The notes beneath the pieces are model-generated. The model ran no database searches, was not told where the DNA came from, and worked only from the letters and a program-made list of their open reading frames with translations. A stretch of DNA of 64,000 bases from JAVBMP01 sp031552195 (GTDB lineage Bacteria; Desulfobacterota; Desulfovibrionia; Desulfovibrionales; Desulfovibrionaceae), in NCBI GenBank assembly GCA_031552195.1, contig JAVBMT010000023.1, forward strand, positions 1 through 64,000. Direction: 5' to 3'. Positions 27,229 to 37,190 of this stretch are shown piece by piece (the stretch's first letter is position 1; each line of letters opens with the position of its first letter). The position numbers were made by a program, and so were the translations under genes.

Positions 27229-29082
27229 ATGAAAAACCTTCTCATCAACGATTCCATCCGCAACGTAGCCATCATCGCCCACGTAGACCACGGCAAAACC
27301 ACCCTTGTCGACGCGCTTTTCCGCCAAAGCGGCGTGTTCCGCGCCGACCAGCAGGTCGATGACCGCATCATGGATAAAATGGACCTGGAACGCGAACGCG
27401 GCATTACCATCGCCGCCAAAAACTGCGCGGTTTCCTGGAACGGAGTTAAAATAAACATTATTGACACGCCTGGCCACTCCGACTTCGGCGGAGAAGTGGA
27501 GCGCGCCCTTTCCATGACCACCGGCGCCATTCTTCTTGTCGACTCTTCCGAAGGCCCGCTGCCGCAAACCCGCTTTGTGCTCAAGAAAGCCCTGGACGCC
27601 GGGCTGGGCATTATCGTCGTCATAAACAAGATAGACCGCAAAGACGCCCGCGTGCAGGAAGTGCTCAATGAAATTTACGACCTTTTCATCGACCTTGACG
27701 CGAATGAAGACCAGCTTGAATTTCCGGTGCTTTACGCTATAGGGCGCGACGGGGTCGCCATGCGCGGCCTTGATGACGAACGCAAGGACCTTGCGCCGCT
27801 GTTCGAGGCTATTCTCAACCTGCCCGGCCCGAGATACGACCCGGAAGAACCGTTCCAGATGCTCGTGGCCGACCTTGACTATTCCGACTATTTAGGACGC
27901 CTGGCCGTCGGGCGCATCATGCATGGAAAAGTCCGCGCCCGCGAAGCGCTTATCTGTATAGGAGAGAATGAAAAGACAACTCCGCTTAAAGTGGGCAAAC
28001 TGCAATGTTATCAGGGCTTGCAGCTGACAGAGGTTGAAGAGGCGGGACCGGGCGATATAGTGGTGCTTTCAGGCATTGAAGACGTCAACATCGGCGATAC
28101 CATCTGCACCAAAGAATCGCCCCGCACCCTGCCCCGCATCAGGGTGGACGAACCTACCGTGACCATGCGCTTCGCCATAAATTCCTCCCCGCTGGCCGGA
28201 ACAGAGGGCAAAATAGTGCAATCGCGCAAAATACGCGAACGCCTGATCAGAGAAACCCTGCGCAACGTCGCTATAAAAGTTGAAGACTCCGAAGACAGCG
28301 ACGCGTTCATAGTCAAGGGGCGCGGCGAATTCCAAATGGCCATCCTTATTGAACAGATGCGCCGCGAAGGGTTTGAACTCAGCGTCGGGCGGCCGGAAGT
28401 CATCTTGCATGAGGAAAACGGCGTAACGCTTGAACCGATGGAACGCCTGCTTATAGACTGCGATGAAACTTTCATGGGCGTGGTTACTGAAAAACTTTCG
28501 TTCCGCAAAGGCCGCATGCTCAACCTGGTGAACAACGGCTCCGGCCGAGTGCGCCTGGAATTTTCCGTTCCCTCGCGCGGCCTTATAGGTTTTCGCGACG
28601 AATTTCTTACTGATACCAAGGGAACCGGCATCATGAACTCTTACCTGGAAGGCTACCAGCCGCACCGGGGGGAATTTCCGTCTCGTTTCACAGGATCAAT
28701 CGTGGCCGACCGCCAAGGCCAGGCCGTGCCCTACGCCATCTATAACCTCGAACCGCGCGGCGAACTGTTTATCGAGCCGGGCAACCCCATCTACGAAGGC
28801 CTCATCATCGGCGAACACAACCGCGACAACGATATAGACGTCAACCCCTGCAAGGAAAAGAAGCTTACCAACATGCGCGCGGCGGGAAAAGACGAAAACA
28901 TCATCCTCACGCCGACAAGGCCCATGACCTTGGAACGGGCCATCCATTTCGTGCGCGATGACGAACTTGTCGAAATAACGCCGAAATCGATACGCTTGCG
29001 CAAAACCGTGCTCGACGCCCAGAAACGCCATCAGATAGCCGGAAAAAAGAAAGTGGCGGCCGAAGAAACGGCTAAAAAATAG
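27229..29082 (+). CDS. typA: ribosome-binding GTPase TypA/BipA
   Basis: TypA is a translational GTPase that helps 50S assembly and stress responses. The 617 residues contain 'IIAHVDHGKTTLVDALF' (P-loop), 'ERGITIAAKN', 'DTPGHSDFGGEVERAL' and 'VINKIDRKDARV', then EF-G-like domains and the TypA-specific C-terminal domain ('RLRKTVLDAQKRH'). The ATG at 27229 is chosen because AAGGA precedes it and the family starts just before the P-loop; an open frame extends 48 codons upstream without homology. Confidence 0.96.
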   Translation: MKNLLINDSIRNVAIIAHVDHGKTTLVDALFRQSGVFRADQQVDDRIMDKMDLERERGITIAAKNCAVSWNGVKINIIDTPGHSDFGGEVERALSMTTGAILLVDSSEGPLPQTRFVLKKALDAGLGIIVVINKIDRKDARVQEVLNEIYDLFIDLDANEDQLEFPVLYAIGRDGVAMRGLDDERKDLAPLFEAILNLPGPRYDPEEPFQMLVADLDYSDYLGRLAVGRIMHGKVRAREALICIGENEKTTPLKVGKLQCYQGLQLTEVEEAGPGDIVVLSGIEDVNIGDTICTKESPRTLPRIRVDEPTVTMRFAINSSPLAGTEGKIVQSRKIRERLIRETLRNVAIKVEDSEDSDAFIVKGRGEFQMAILIEQMRREGFELSVGRPEVILHEENGVTLEPMERLLIDCDETFMGVVTEKLSFRKGRMLNLVNNGSGRVRLEFSVPSRGLIGFRDEFLTDTKGTGIMNSYLEGYQPHRGEFPSRFTGSIVADRQGQAVPYAIYNLEPRGELFIEPGNPIYEGLIIGEHNRDNDIDVNPCKEKKLTNMRAAGKDENIILTPTRPMTLERAIHFVRDDELVEITPKSIRLRKTVLDAQKRHQIAGKKKVAAEETAKK

Positions 29083-29134
29083 GCCGTGGACCGCAAACTT
29101 AATGTTTCCCTTTAACATGTCAGGAAGATGAACC

Positions 29135-29815
29135 ATGGCGCCATACTGGATAGTAGTTGGAGACATACACTCGGAACCAGCCAATCTGGAAAAAATTCCC
29201 GGCATAAGGGAAGCGGCCGGAGTTATCGTCACCGGAGACCTTACCCAGTTCGGCGGGGCCAAAGAAGCGGAAAAAGTGCTGAACGCCCTGCGGGCGCTGA
29301 ACAAACGAATTGTCGCCAACATGGGTAATCTGGACAACCCTGAAGTGCGGCCTCTGCTGGAACGTGAAGGCGTTTCCTCGCACGGCGGCCATTTCACCCT
29401 TTCCGCCCCTTCCGGAGAAAACTTCGCGCTGATCGGGCTTGGCGGCTCAAACCCCACTCCTTTCAAAACTCCCACGGAATTTTCCGAAGAAGAACTTGAA
29501 GCCTTCCTGGAAAAAGCCTGGTCAACTTGCCCGAAGGACGCCTTGCTGGTGCTTTCCAGCCACACCCCGCCCGTTGACACCGCTTGCGACAGAATCAACG
29601 CCGGAGCCCATGTCGGCAGCAAGGCGGTGCGCGCCTTCATTGAAAAGCGCCAACCGGCCCTGTGCCTTTGCGGGCATGTTCATGAAGCGGTTGGAAAAGA
29701 CAAAATAGGAAACACCGTTATCGTGAATCCCGGGGCCTTGTTCCAGGGAGGATACGCGAGGCTGGAAATTGCGGACGGATTGCCGCGTGTTGCGCTGGAG
29801 AGGGTCAGCCTTTGA
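29135..29815 (+). CDS. metallophosphoesterase
   Basis: A 226-residue calcineurin-like phosphoesterase. The metal-binding motifs in order are 'VVGDIHSEP', 'VTGDLTQFGG', 'ANMGNLDNPEV' (where GNHD is usual; Leu replaces His), 'SSHTPPVDTA' and 'CLCGHVHEA'. The GNHD to GNLD change is common in the YfcE/archaeal type and does not by itself imply loss of activity. Substrate is unknown. Its TGA overlaps the TTG start of aroC. Confidence 0.85.
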   Translation: MAPYWIVVGDIHSEPANLEKIPGIREAAGVIVTGDLTQFGGAKEAEKVLNALRALNKRIVANMGNLDNPEVRPLLEREGVSSHGGHFTLSAPSGENFALIGLGGSNPTPFKTPTEFSEEELEAFLEKAWSTCPKDALLVLSSHTPPVDTACDRINAGAHVGSKAVRAFIEKRQPALCLCGHVHEAVGKDKIGNTVIVNPGALFQGGYARLEIADGLPRVALERVSL

Positions 29816-30897
29816 GCGGCAACAGTTTCGGGCGCATCTTCCGGCTGGCAACTTATGGAGAATCGCACGGCCCCGGCCTTGGCGGAATCGTTGAGGGTTG
29901 CCCCGCCGGAATCGAGCTTGACGAAGGCTGCCTGCAAAAGGCGCTTGATGAACGCCGCCCCGGTTTTCGCACTGAAACAGCGGCAAGCGGACGCCGTGAA
30001 GCGGACGCCGTAAAATTGCTTTCCGGAGTGTTCAACGGCAAAACCACCGGTGCGCCAATCGCTTTCCATATTGAAAACACGGATGCCCGCCCTCAAGATT
30101 ACGAAAACCTGAAAGATGTTTTCCGCCCCGGCCATGCGGACTTTCCCTGGCATGTGAAGTACGGCGCGCGTGATTTTCGCGGCGGCGGGCGTTCCTCAGG
30201 GCGCGAAACCGCGTCACGGGTGGCTGGTGGGGCTATCGCCCGGGCATTTCTCCGCTCGTCCGGCATAAGCCTGAACGCATATACTATCGAATACGGCGGC
30301 ATCCAGGCTGAACAGGAAGACCCTCAAGGCGCGGCAAACCGTCCATTTTACGCCCCCTCGGACAAAGCGGCCGAAGCCTGGAGCGGCCTTGCGCGCCAGG
30401 CCAGGGAAGAAGGCGACAGCCTGGGGGGCATAGTGCGCCTTTGCGCTTCCGGCCTGCCGACCGGCCTTGGCGAACCGGTGTTTGACAAACTCGACGCGCG
30501 GCTGGCCGGGGCTATGTTTTCAGTCGGCGCGGTGAAGGGCGTGGAATTCGGAGCGGGTTTCGCCGCCGCGCGCGGGAAAGGGTCTTCCAACAACGACGGC
30601 ATTCTCCCCCCGCCCTTCAAGGGAACGGGTTGCCCGCAATTCGCCTCGAACAACGCCGGCGGAATTCTGGGCGGCCTGTCCACCGGGCAGGACATTCTGG
30701 TCAATGTCGCGGTAAAGCCCATACCCTCTATTGCCAAACTTCAGCAAACCATTAATAATAATCTGCAGCCGATAAATATACAGATCGAAGGCCGGCACGA
30801 CGTTTCGGCCATTCCGCGCATAGTGCCGGTTCTGAAAGCCATGCTGGCCCTCGTTCTGGCTGATTTTATGCTTTTAACGCGCTGTTCGCGCCTTTAA
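29812..30897 (+). CDS. aroC: chorismate synthase
   Basis: AroC makes chorismate from EPSP with reduced FMN, the last shikimate step. The 361 residues show 'FRLATYGESHGPGLGGIVEG', 'RPGHADFPWHVKYGARDFRG', the signature 'GGGRSSGRETASRVAGGAIA', and the C-terminal 'GRHDVSAIPRIVPVL'. The start is TTG at 29812, overlapping the previous stop as TTGA, with GGAGAGG upstream. Confidence 0.96.
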   Translation: MSGNSFGRIFRLATYGESHGPGLGGIVEGCPAGIELDEGCLQKALDERRPGFRTETAASGRREADAVKLLSGVFNGKTTGAPIAFHIENTDARPQDYENLKDVFRPGHADFPWHVKYGARDFRGGGRSSGRETASRVAGGAIARAFLRSSGISLNAYTIEYGGIQAEQEDPQGAANRPFYAPSDKAAEAWSGLARQAREEGDSLGGIVRLCASGLPTGLGEPVFDKLDARLAGAMFSVGAVKGVEFGAGFAAARGKGSSNNDGILPPPFKGTGCPQFASNNAGGILGGLSTGQDILVNVAVKPIPSIAKLQQTINNNLQPINIQIEGRHDVSAIPRIVPVLKAMLALVLADFMLLTRCSRL

Positions 30898-30925
30898 TAA
30901 TACTAACTTTAAATGGTCCCGCAAC

Positions 30926-32383
30926 GTGCCTGAAACATCTTTTTTACCGACCGCCCGCGCGCTTGGATGCGTTTTTTTTCTGTTGCTCGCTCTTGCTTCG
31001 CCCGCCCGCGCAAGCGCTGAAGGGAACACGCTTGACGCGCGGCAGGCTCAGGCGTCCGCTTCCGCCATGGACGGCGAACTCGCCAAAAAACAGGCTGAAG
31101 CGCTTGGAAATTTCCGCAAGGCGGTTGAAGAAAAGATTTTAAGCCTGCTTGGGCATAAAAAATTACCGGTTGAGGCGGAATCTGCCGAAAACACGGTAAA
31201 TAGGGAAGCTGCGCCAGGCGAAAGCACTGGCCTTGAAAATGCTGGAAAAACGGCTGACGCGGAAAGCGCGGAGCCTTCAACCCAAAGCGCCGGTGCGGCT
31301 GAGCCATCCCCCAGGCCGGCTCGCGCTGAACTCTACGCCAGCGACAAGCGCCTGAACCTCTACGTTGCCGGAAAACCGGAAATATGGGCTCCGTTAAAAG
31401 CCGACCTTATAAGCGAAGGACTTGACCCGAAACGTCTCGATCAGATTTTTTCCGCCATTGCCAACGACTATTCGCCATCTTTCATGGCCTTGAAGGCAAT
31501 CGAGCTTTATACCCTCAGCTACGGCGGCTACCCAGGCCTGAAGACCCCGCCCAAAAACGAATATTGCTTTGTCGCGCCGCAAACGAACTGCATTGCCGGA
31601 GGGCTCGGCATAGGTTCCGTGCGTAAATTTATAAAAAACAACGCCCAGCTCTTCGCGGAAATTGAAAAAAATTACGGCGTTCCGGCTTCGGTGGTAACCG
31701 GAATTTTAATGGTGGAAACCGGCATCGGCGACAACTTCGGCTCCCAATCCGCGCTGAGGGTTCTGGCGTCCATGGCGGTTACAGACAGCTTGAAGGCCGT
31801 GCTTCCGTCAATTAACGGCATGAAGCTGAGCGCGGACCAAGCCGCCAGGCTTGACGCCAGAATAAACGAAAAATCCGATTGGGCGAGAAACGAGCTTGTC
31901 GCCCTTATAAAGCACGCTGACGCCAGCAATGCGGATATACTCGCCATGCCCGGGTCGGTTTACGGAGCGATAGGGCTTTGCCAGTTCATGCCCAGCAACA
32001 TCGACGCCTATGGCGTTGACGCTGACGGAGACGGCATTGTCAACCTGTTCACCCTTCCGGACGCCGCTCACAGCATCGGCCGCTATTTGTCGGCCAACGG
32101 CTGGAGAGGCGCCCAGACCCCGCCCGCCAAGGTGGCCGTCATCCGCACCTACAACCACTCGGACCAATACGCTTATATGGTGTACGCCATTTCTTCGCAG
32201 ATCGATTCTCCGAAATGCGCCTCTTTCAGTTACGGCTCGTCACGGGGCCGGGTTTACGTTGATCCGTACCTCATGGCCAGAAACAGGGCCGCTAAAAGGG
32301 GCGTTGCCTCCCGCAAGTTCATGGGCGGCTCAAAAGCGGGAAGCATAGGCGCGCTGCCCGGTTATGGCGATTTGCTGAAATAA
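30926..32383 (+). CDS. mltB: lytic murein transglycosylase B
   Basis: MltB cleaves the glycan strands of peptidoglycan and leaves 1,6-anhydro ends. The 485 residues have a signal peptide (to about residue 27), a low-complexity Ala/Glu/Ser region (about 28-130), and the SLT_2 catalytic domain. That domain has the catalytic Glu in 'GILMVETGIGDNFGSQSAL', then 'GAIGLCQFMPSNIDAYGVD' and 'HSIGRYLSANGW'. No lipobox Cys is seen, so it is soluble or anchored by the signal. The start is GTG at 30926. A strong terminator follows. Confidence 0.92.
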   Translation: MPETSFLPTARALGCVFFLLLALASPARASAEGNTLDARQAQASASAMDGELAKKQAEALGNFRKAVEEKILSLLGHKKLPVEAESAENTVNREAAPGESTGLENAGKTADAESAEPSTQSAGAAEPSPRPARAELYASDKRLNLYVAGKPEIWAPLKADLISEGLDPKRLDQIFSAIANDYSPSFMALKAIELYTLSYGGYPGLKTPPKNEYCFVAPQTNCIAGGLGIGSVRKFIKNNAQLFAEIEKNYGVPASVVTGILMVETGIGDNFGSQSALRVLASMAVTDSLKAVLPSINGMKLSADQAARLDARINEKSDWARNELVALIKHADASNADILAMPGSVYGAIGLCQFMPSNIDAYGVDADGDGIVNLFTLPDAAHSIGRYLSANGWRGAQTPPAKVAVIRTYNHSDQYAYMVYAISSQIDSPKCASFSYGSSRGRVYVDPYLMARNRAAKRGVASRKFMGGSKAGSIGALPGYGDLLK

Positions 32384-32395
32384 CGCCTGATATGC

Positions 32396-32450
32396 AAAAA
32401 GAACCGGGGAGTTTCAACTTTTTCAAGATTGAAACTCCCCGGTTCTTTTT
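32396..32450. terminator. bidirectional terminator between mltB and the MFS gene
   Basis: Arms 32396-32417 and 32429-32450 are exact reverse complements (22 bp) with an 11-base loop. The stem has an A-run on one end and a T-run on the other, so it terminates transcription from both convergent genes. Confidence 0.93.
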
Positions 32451-32462
32451 GCGTTGTCCGCC

Positions 32463-33632
32463 TTATTTTACTACCCGTAAAAACGGCAGGCTGATCAGGC
32501 AGAATACGGCCATCATGGCAAAACCGTATTGAAAACCCAGGTAATTTCCCCACAACCCCAATAAGGCCGGAAATATTCCAGATCCTATATAAGAAGATAC
32601 GGGCACAGCCAAACCCAAGAGCATCGGTTGATGCTCAAGCGGGAAATTTTCCGCGAAAAGCGTGAATATAGCCGGAAAAACACAGGCCGTGACCAAGGGC
32701 TGCACGAACATTCCGGCCCGCGCCAGTCCTGGTTGCGGCAGCGCCATGCAAAGCAGGCTCAGGGCGTGCGTGAATAAAAACCAGGTCACAATGGTTTTAG
32801 CCCGAAAGCGGCTTATCAGCGCCCCACCGGCAAGCACCGCCAGCGGAGCGGCAAGGCGGGTCAAAGAAAGAAGCCGGCCGACCGCTTCTTCGCTCAAGCC
32901 GCGTTCTGTGGTGAGGTGCAACGGCAAAACACTGTAAGGGGCGAATTCTCCGCCTATGCCGAGGGCGAAAATCCAGGCGAAAAGCCATAAAACCGGAGAT
33001 TTCAGATAAAGGCGGAAGTGGCCGAGAGACGGCGGAGACGCTTTTTTTTCTCCGCCCCGCGCGAATATAATAAAAAACATCCCGGCCAGGCAGGAAAAAC
33101 CGCCAAGACCGGCCAGCACAGAGCGCCAGGTGGCGCCGTCAAAAAATATTATCAGATGCGCCAGTTGCGGGGCTAAAATAAAACTCAGGGGCGGAGCCAG
33201 TTCATGCAAGGTTACGGCCTTGCCCCAATCGCGCGGGGTTACCAGTTCACCAAGCGTTGCCATGGCCGAAGTAAAATAAAAACCGCCGGAAAGGCCCAAG
33301 GCGATGAAAAATATCCAGGCGACATCAATGGAATGCAGGCGGGAAATGAGAAAAATGACAATTCCGCAAAAAATGGTGGAAAGGCCGACAGCCAGCTTGG
33401 GTTTGATTTTGGCGGCGGCGAAACCGGACATGGCCATACTGAAAGAAAAACCGCAATAAAGATAAAACAGCAGCCTGGTGGCCTGGGCATGGTCAATGCC
33501 GAACTCGCGCTCAAAATCGACCAGAAGCGGACCGAAAATGGAACGGTTGGTGTAATTGATGAAAAACATTAAAGAGACCAGCAGCACCCAAGGCACAGCC
33601 GGTTTGAAGGTAGAATATCTGATTGACGACAT
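32463..33632 (-). CDS. major facilitator superfamily transporter
   Basis: A 389-residue transporter with about 12 membrane helices. 'VSLMFFINYTNRSIFGPLL' in helix 1 is typical of the sugar-phosphate/anion-type MFS families. A basic cytosolic loop lies in the middle ('ARGGEKKASPPSLGHFRLYL'). The substrate cannot be assigned. It lies convergent to mltB and 93 bases downstream of the PAS-GGDEF gene, on the same strand. Confidence 0.85.
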   Translation of the reverse strand: MSSIRYSTFKPAVPWVLLVSLMFFINYTNRSIFGPLLVDFEREFGIDHAQATRLLFYLYCGFSFSMAMSGFAAAKIKPKLAVGLSTIFCGIVIFLISRLHSIDVAWIFFIALGLSGGFYFTSAMATLGELVTPRDWGKAVTLHELAPPLSFILAPQLAHLIIFFDGATWRSVLAGLGGFSCLAGMFFIIFARGGEKKASPPSLGHFRLYLKSPVLWLFAWIFALGIGGEFAPYSVLPLHLTTERGLSEEAVGRLLSLTRLAAPLAVLAGGALISRFRAKTIVTWFLFTHALSLLCMALPQPGLARAGMFVQPLVTACVFPAIFTLFAENFPLEHQPMLLGLAVPVSSYIGSGIFPALLGLWGNYLGFQYGFAMMAVFCLISLPFLRVVK

Positions 33633-33725
33633 GCCCTGTTCCGCCGGTTTAAAAACTTGTCAACCGGGGAATAATACAGAAACGTCCGGCAAAATCAAAG
33701 ACAAACTACCGGCAAGGCCTTAAAA

Positions 33726-35078
33726 TCAGGCATTGCCGCAAGAGTTTTCCCGCCTTTCCTTGTGGCTGTCTATCCAGTGTTGCAAGACGGCGTGGCGTTC
33801 GTCGTGAAGCTTTCCCTTTATTTCAAGCATGGAAAAGTCGGCCCTTTCAAGCAATTCTTCCACTTGAAGGCCTTCATCCGTTCCGGCTATGCCTATTGAC
33901 AGGAAAATAGGGATATGATCGGAGTTCGCATTGCGCAAATCCAGCATATTTTCTATTTTTTCCCGCACCCGCACGGCTGACTTCCGAGGACATTTCGGCA
34001 TAAGGACGACAAACTCGTCTCCGCCCACGCGCGCTACGACATCCGTGGAACGCACGGCCTGGCGGATAAGTTCGGCCGCGGCCCTAAGAAGGCTGTCTCC
34101 AGCCTGATGGCCGAGGGAATCGTTCACTTTTTTAAGGCCGTCAACATCGATATAAAGCACCGATACCGGCAAAGATTCGGAACAAAGCTCTGAAAACCGC
34201 TGTTCAATGTACATGCGGTTACCGACTTTTGTAAGAAAATCCTGCTGCACCAAACGCACCAGGGCATCCTTTCCCTTATCCGTTATATCGGAATGCATGC
34301 CTATGATGCGCACGGCCCTGCCTTTAGCGTCACGTTCCACCACCTTGCAGCGGGCCAGCAGCCAACGGTAGGTGTTGTCTTCATTTTTGAACCGGTAGGT
34401 AATTTCATAGCAATCGTCCAAAGTCGGAGACTTGATATACAGCCTGTGCCGTTCAAGGGTTGGGGCAAGATCATCCGGATGAATATAGGAAGCCCATGAT
34501 TCCTGCGTCCAACTGAACGTTTCCCTGGGGTAGCCAAGCATGTCCATATAGTGCGAATTGTAGTAAATCTTATTTTTGCTCAAATCCCAGTTCCAAAGTC
34601 CATCGCGCGCCGCATCAAGGGCGAAGCGTATTTTTTCCCTGAACAGAGCGGCATCTTCCATGCCGTCTTTGAAAACATGCAAATTGTAACTGTTGCCCGA
34701 CAGGTACTCCGGGCGGCCTTCCGGGTCTGACCCCATTCCCATGCCGACGATCAGAATGGTGTCATACTCGCCGTTCGGCCTCCTGAGTCTGAAACACAGC
34801 TCAAGCTGAGCCTCGCGGGCCGAAGATTCCAGGGCCTTCTTCAAGCCATTCAGCACGTTTTCAAGGTCGTCATTATGGATAAGCTCAAGCAAGTCGTTAC
34901 GAGGGTGCAGTTTGAATGGGGTTAGTATGCTGGGCGTATTTTCATGCAGGGTCGACACGTAAATAGCGTCGTCTTTGACTGAAAAAAGCCATGAGACAAG
35001 CTGGGCCTGCGTCATATGACTTTTCAGGTGCCTGTATAATTCCAAGGTTGCCTGGTTAATTTCTTTCGAGAGATGCAT
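33726..35078 (-). CDS. PAS-GGDEF diguanylate cyclase
   Basis: A 450-residue soluble signalling protein predicted to make cyclic di-GMP. The N-terminal ~150 residues are PAS-like. A clear PAS_3 domain follows ('RFALDAARDGLWNWDLSKNK' to 'RIIGMHSDITD'). Residues about 280-440 are a GGDEF domain with the intact 'RVGGDEFVVLMPK' site. An RxxD inhibitory site ('RSTD') lies exactly five residues before GGDEF, so product feedback is likely. The ATG at 35078 follows GGAG. There is no membrane segment. Confidence 0.92.
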   Translation of the reverse strand: MHLSKEINQATLELYRHLKSHMTQAQLVSWLFSVKDDAIYVSTLHENTPSILTPFKLHPRNDLLELIHNDDLENVLNGLKKALESSAREAQLELCFRLRRPNGEYDTILIVGMGMGSDPEGRPEYLSGNSYNLHVFKDGMEDAALFREKIRFALDAARDGLWNWDLSKNKIYYNSHYMDMLGYPRETFSWTQESWASYIHPDDLAPTLERHRLYIKSPTLDDCYEITYRFKNEDNTYRWLLARCKVVERDAKGRAVRIIGMHSDITDKGKDALVRLVQQDFLTKVGNRMYIEQRFSELCSESLPVSVLYIDVDGLKKVNDSLGHQAGDSLLRAAAELIRQAVRSTDVVARVGGDEFVVLMPKCPRKSAVRVREKIENMLDLRNANSDHIPIFLSIGIAGTDEGLQVEELLERADFSMLEIKGKLHDERHAVLQHWIDSHKERRENSCGNA

Positions 35079-35623
35079 ATGTTTCTCCGCTTGCGCCGGG
35101 CGCAAGCAAAACTTGATTTATAGGAAAGGAAAGTCCGAACGCTGTTATACTTGTTATATTATACCGTTTTTTTTAACGGAAAACTCCGGCTGGCCGGGCT
35201 GTAAATTCATCGGATATTAAGCGCGGCACTGATAGCATGCGGTCTTTTTTTTTACAAGGAGTTTAGAAAAAAAAAGCGCTCCAGCAGTAGGACAAACATA
35301 ATTTTATATATAACATAAGGTATTGTTTGTATATTTTTACACGATCAAATAAAAATGGAATCAATCTGCGGTGGCAAACAACTTTAGTCAAAAAAATCTT
35401 GCCTAAACCTTGTTTTTACAGTACAAAAACAGCCTCTCCTTATTTTTAAAAAAATAGGAGGCGGGGGGGAATAAAAAGAATATGTTGAAATTTTATAGCG
35501 TATTTTTTATTATTTCCATTGAATAAAGTATTTTTTTGCCGATATGCCTTAAACAAAAGCTGTTTTAAGAAATCTTTCAATTGCATGACGAAGCCGTGTA
35601 AAAGCTTAGGAGGTAAAGCTTTA
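35079..35623. other. AT-rich intergenic region before tolC
   Basis: This 545-base gap between the divergent GGDEF gene and tolC is much richer in A and T than its surroundings. It holds a TATAAT on the minus strand near 35158-35163, a likely -10 for the GGDEF gene. It also has an imperfect hairpin at 35436-35460 (CTCCT and AGGAG arms with A/T inner pairs) and the tolC promoter at 35485-35513. An open frame covers 35519-35623 but is only the upstream extension of tolC. I see no other gene. Confidence 0.6.
35485..35513 (+). promoter_or_regulatory. sigma-70 type promoter of tolC
   Basis: TTGAAA at 35485-35490, a 17-base spacer, then TATTAT at 35508-35513. Each box matches five of six consensus bases. 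Transcription would start near 35520, giving a leader of about 100 bases before the tolC ATG. Confidence 0.55.
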
Positions 35624-37087
35624 ATGTTTAACTTCAAAACGTTAGGAGCTGTCGCTGTTTGCCTGGTTCTGGCGTCCGGTTCGGCAATGGCCGCATCGGA
35701 TACTATGGCGCAGGCTCCCGCGCAGCCGTCCACCAGCGTTCTCGGGCCGGTCAGTCTGGGCGATTCCGTACGCTACACAATCAACTATCACCCGACCATC
35801 AGGGCCTTCCAGGAATACCGCCAGGCCGCTGATTTCGACTTGAAACGCTCCCGCAGCGGCTGGTTGCCCCGCGTTGACCTCAGGGCCGGATACGGCATTG
35901 AGCAGTGGAACGACGCCGCGGCCCGCCAGCCCAAATCCGCCCGAGGTGAAAACACCTGGTATGATCGTTTCGACGCTTCCCTCGTGGCCCAGCAGACCAT
36001 CTGGGACGGCCTTGCCACCCTTAACCGTTACCGCTTCAGCGAAGCCCGCCTGGCTTCCGCCGCTGAGCGCCTTTTTGACAACGCGGAAGGCCTCTCGCTT
36101 GACGCTGTGCTCACTCACATAGAAATTTACCGCCAACGCAAGCTGGTGGCGCTTTCTGAATTGAACGTGCAGAACCACCTGTCCATTCTGGCCTCTCAGG
36201 AAGAACGCCAGCGCGGCGGCGCAGCCAGCCTGGCCGACGTTACCCAGACTCAAGGCCGCCTTGCCCGTTCCCAGTCTTCCCTGACCGATGCCCAATTGGC
36301 TCTGGCTCAGGCTACCGCCCTTTACAGGCAGCTTACCGGCAAAGAAGTTGAAGAACTGGCCGCCCCGTTTTTTCCGGAAAATCCCTATCCAAGCCTGGAA
36401 GTCGCTCTCGCCACCTGCCAGACCAACAACTCCAAAATCAAGGCCCTGGTTAGCGACGTTGACGCCGCCATTGCCCAGAAAGGCATAGACAAGGCCGCTT
36501 TCCATCCGCAAATTTATGTCGAAGCCGGTCCGCAGTACCGCTGGTACACTGAAGGCAGTTCCACCTATACCTGGGGAACCGCCATTCAGTTGCGCGCGGT
36601 ATGGAACCTTTATAACGGCCACTATGACTGGTACAACCTGAAGGCCAACAAGGCCAAAGTGCGCCAGAGCAAGCTGGAAGTCGACAGACTGAAAGACGAA
36701 TTGAACACCACTGTTTCCGACACCTGGTATGAATATCTCGCCGCGCGGGAACAAACCAAGTTCTACACGAACGCGGTTGACTTCAACACCCAGACCCGCG
36801 ACATGTACCTTGAACAGTTCAACATCGGCCAGCGTTCTTTGCTCGACGTGCTTGACGCCGAAAACGAACTTTACAATTCTTCAATGCTCCTGGTAACTTC
36901 CCAGCTCAACCAGATCGCCACTCAATACCGTCTTAAGACTTTGGGCGGCGAACTTCTTGACGGCTTCAACATAGACAAGAAAATTCTTGCCATTGAAACC
37001 GACATCAAAGACTTCGGCAAAGAAGACCTTGACTCCGACCCGTATCAGCCGATCAAGGAACGCAGGAGCAACAACGTATTGCGTTAG
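35624..37087 (+). CDS. tolC: TolC-family outer membrane efflux protein
   Basis: A 487-residue outer membrane channel protein, the exit duct of type I secretion or tripartite efflux. It has a signal peptide ('LGAVAVCLVLASGSAMA'). Two TolC repeats follow with the long helices and motifs such as 'DFDLKRSRSGWLPRVDLRAG' and 'YLEQFNIGQRSLLDVLDAEN'. The start is the ATG at 35624 behind AGGAGG; the frame is open further upstream but without a signal peptide. No inner-membrane pump or adaptor gene is adjacent, so the partner is elsewhere. Confidence 0.92.
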   Translation: MFNFKTLGAVAVCLVLASGSAMAASDTMAQAPAQPSTSVLGPVSLGDSVRYTINYHPTIRAFQEYRQAADFDLKRSRSGWLPRVDLRAGYGIEQWNDAAARQPKSARGENTWYDRFDASLVAQQTIWDGLATLNRYRFSEARLASAAERLFDNAEGLSLDAVLTHIEIYRQRKLVALSELNVQNHLSILASQEERQRGGAASLADVTQTQGRLARSQSSLTDAQLALAQATALYRQLTGKEVEELAAPFFPENPYPSLEVALATCQTNNSKIKALVSDVDAAIAQKGIDKAAFHPQIYVEAGPQYRWYTEGSSTYTWGTAIQLRAVWNLYNGHYDWYNLKANKAKVRQSKLEVDRLKDELNTTVSDTWYEYLAAREQTKFYTNAVDFNTQTRDMYLEQFNIGQRSLLDVLDAENELYNSSMLLVTSQLNQIATQYRLKTLGGELLDGFNIDKKILAIETDIKDFGKEDLDSDPYQPIKERRSNNVLR

Positions 37088-37100
37088 TTTCTTTAATACT

Positions 37101-37147
37101 TGAAATAAAAATAAAGCCCGGTCACGCCGGGCTTTATTTTTATTTCA
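37101..37147. terminator. terminator after tolC
   Basis: Arms 37101-37121 and 37127-37147 form a perfect 21-bp stem with a 5-base loop. GC-rich inner pairs and A/T-rich outer pairs end in a T-run on plus and, read on minus, likewise. It ends tolC and also faces the minus-strand gene that stops at 37191. Confidence 0.93.
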
Positions 37148-37190
37148 AGCGCAATGTTTGCGCGGTCAGGCTAAATAGATGCACCCCGCT

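Noticed and set aside
28696..29640. A 314-codon minus-strand frame across typA and the phosphoesterase
   Set aside because: It spans the gap between two well-supported plus genes and shows no domain.
35642..36754. A 370-codon open frame on minus, opposite tolC
   Set aside because: It lies wholly within tolC, which has a signal peptide, promoter, ribosome site and terminator on plus.
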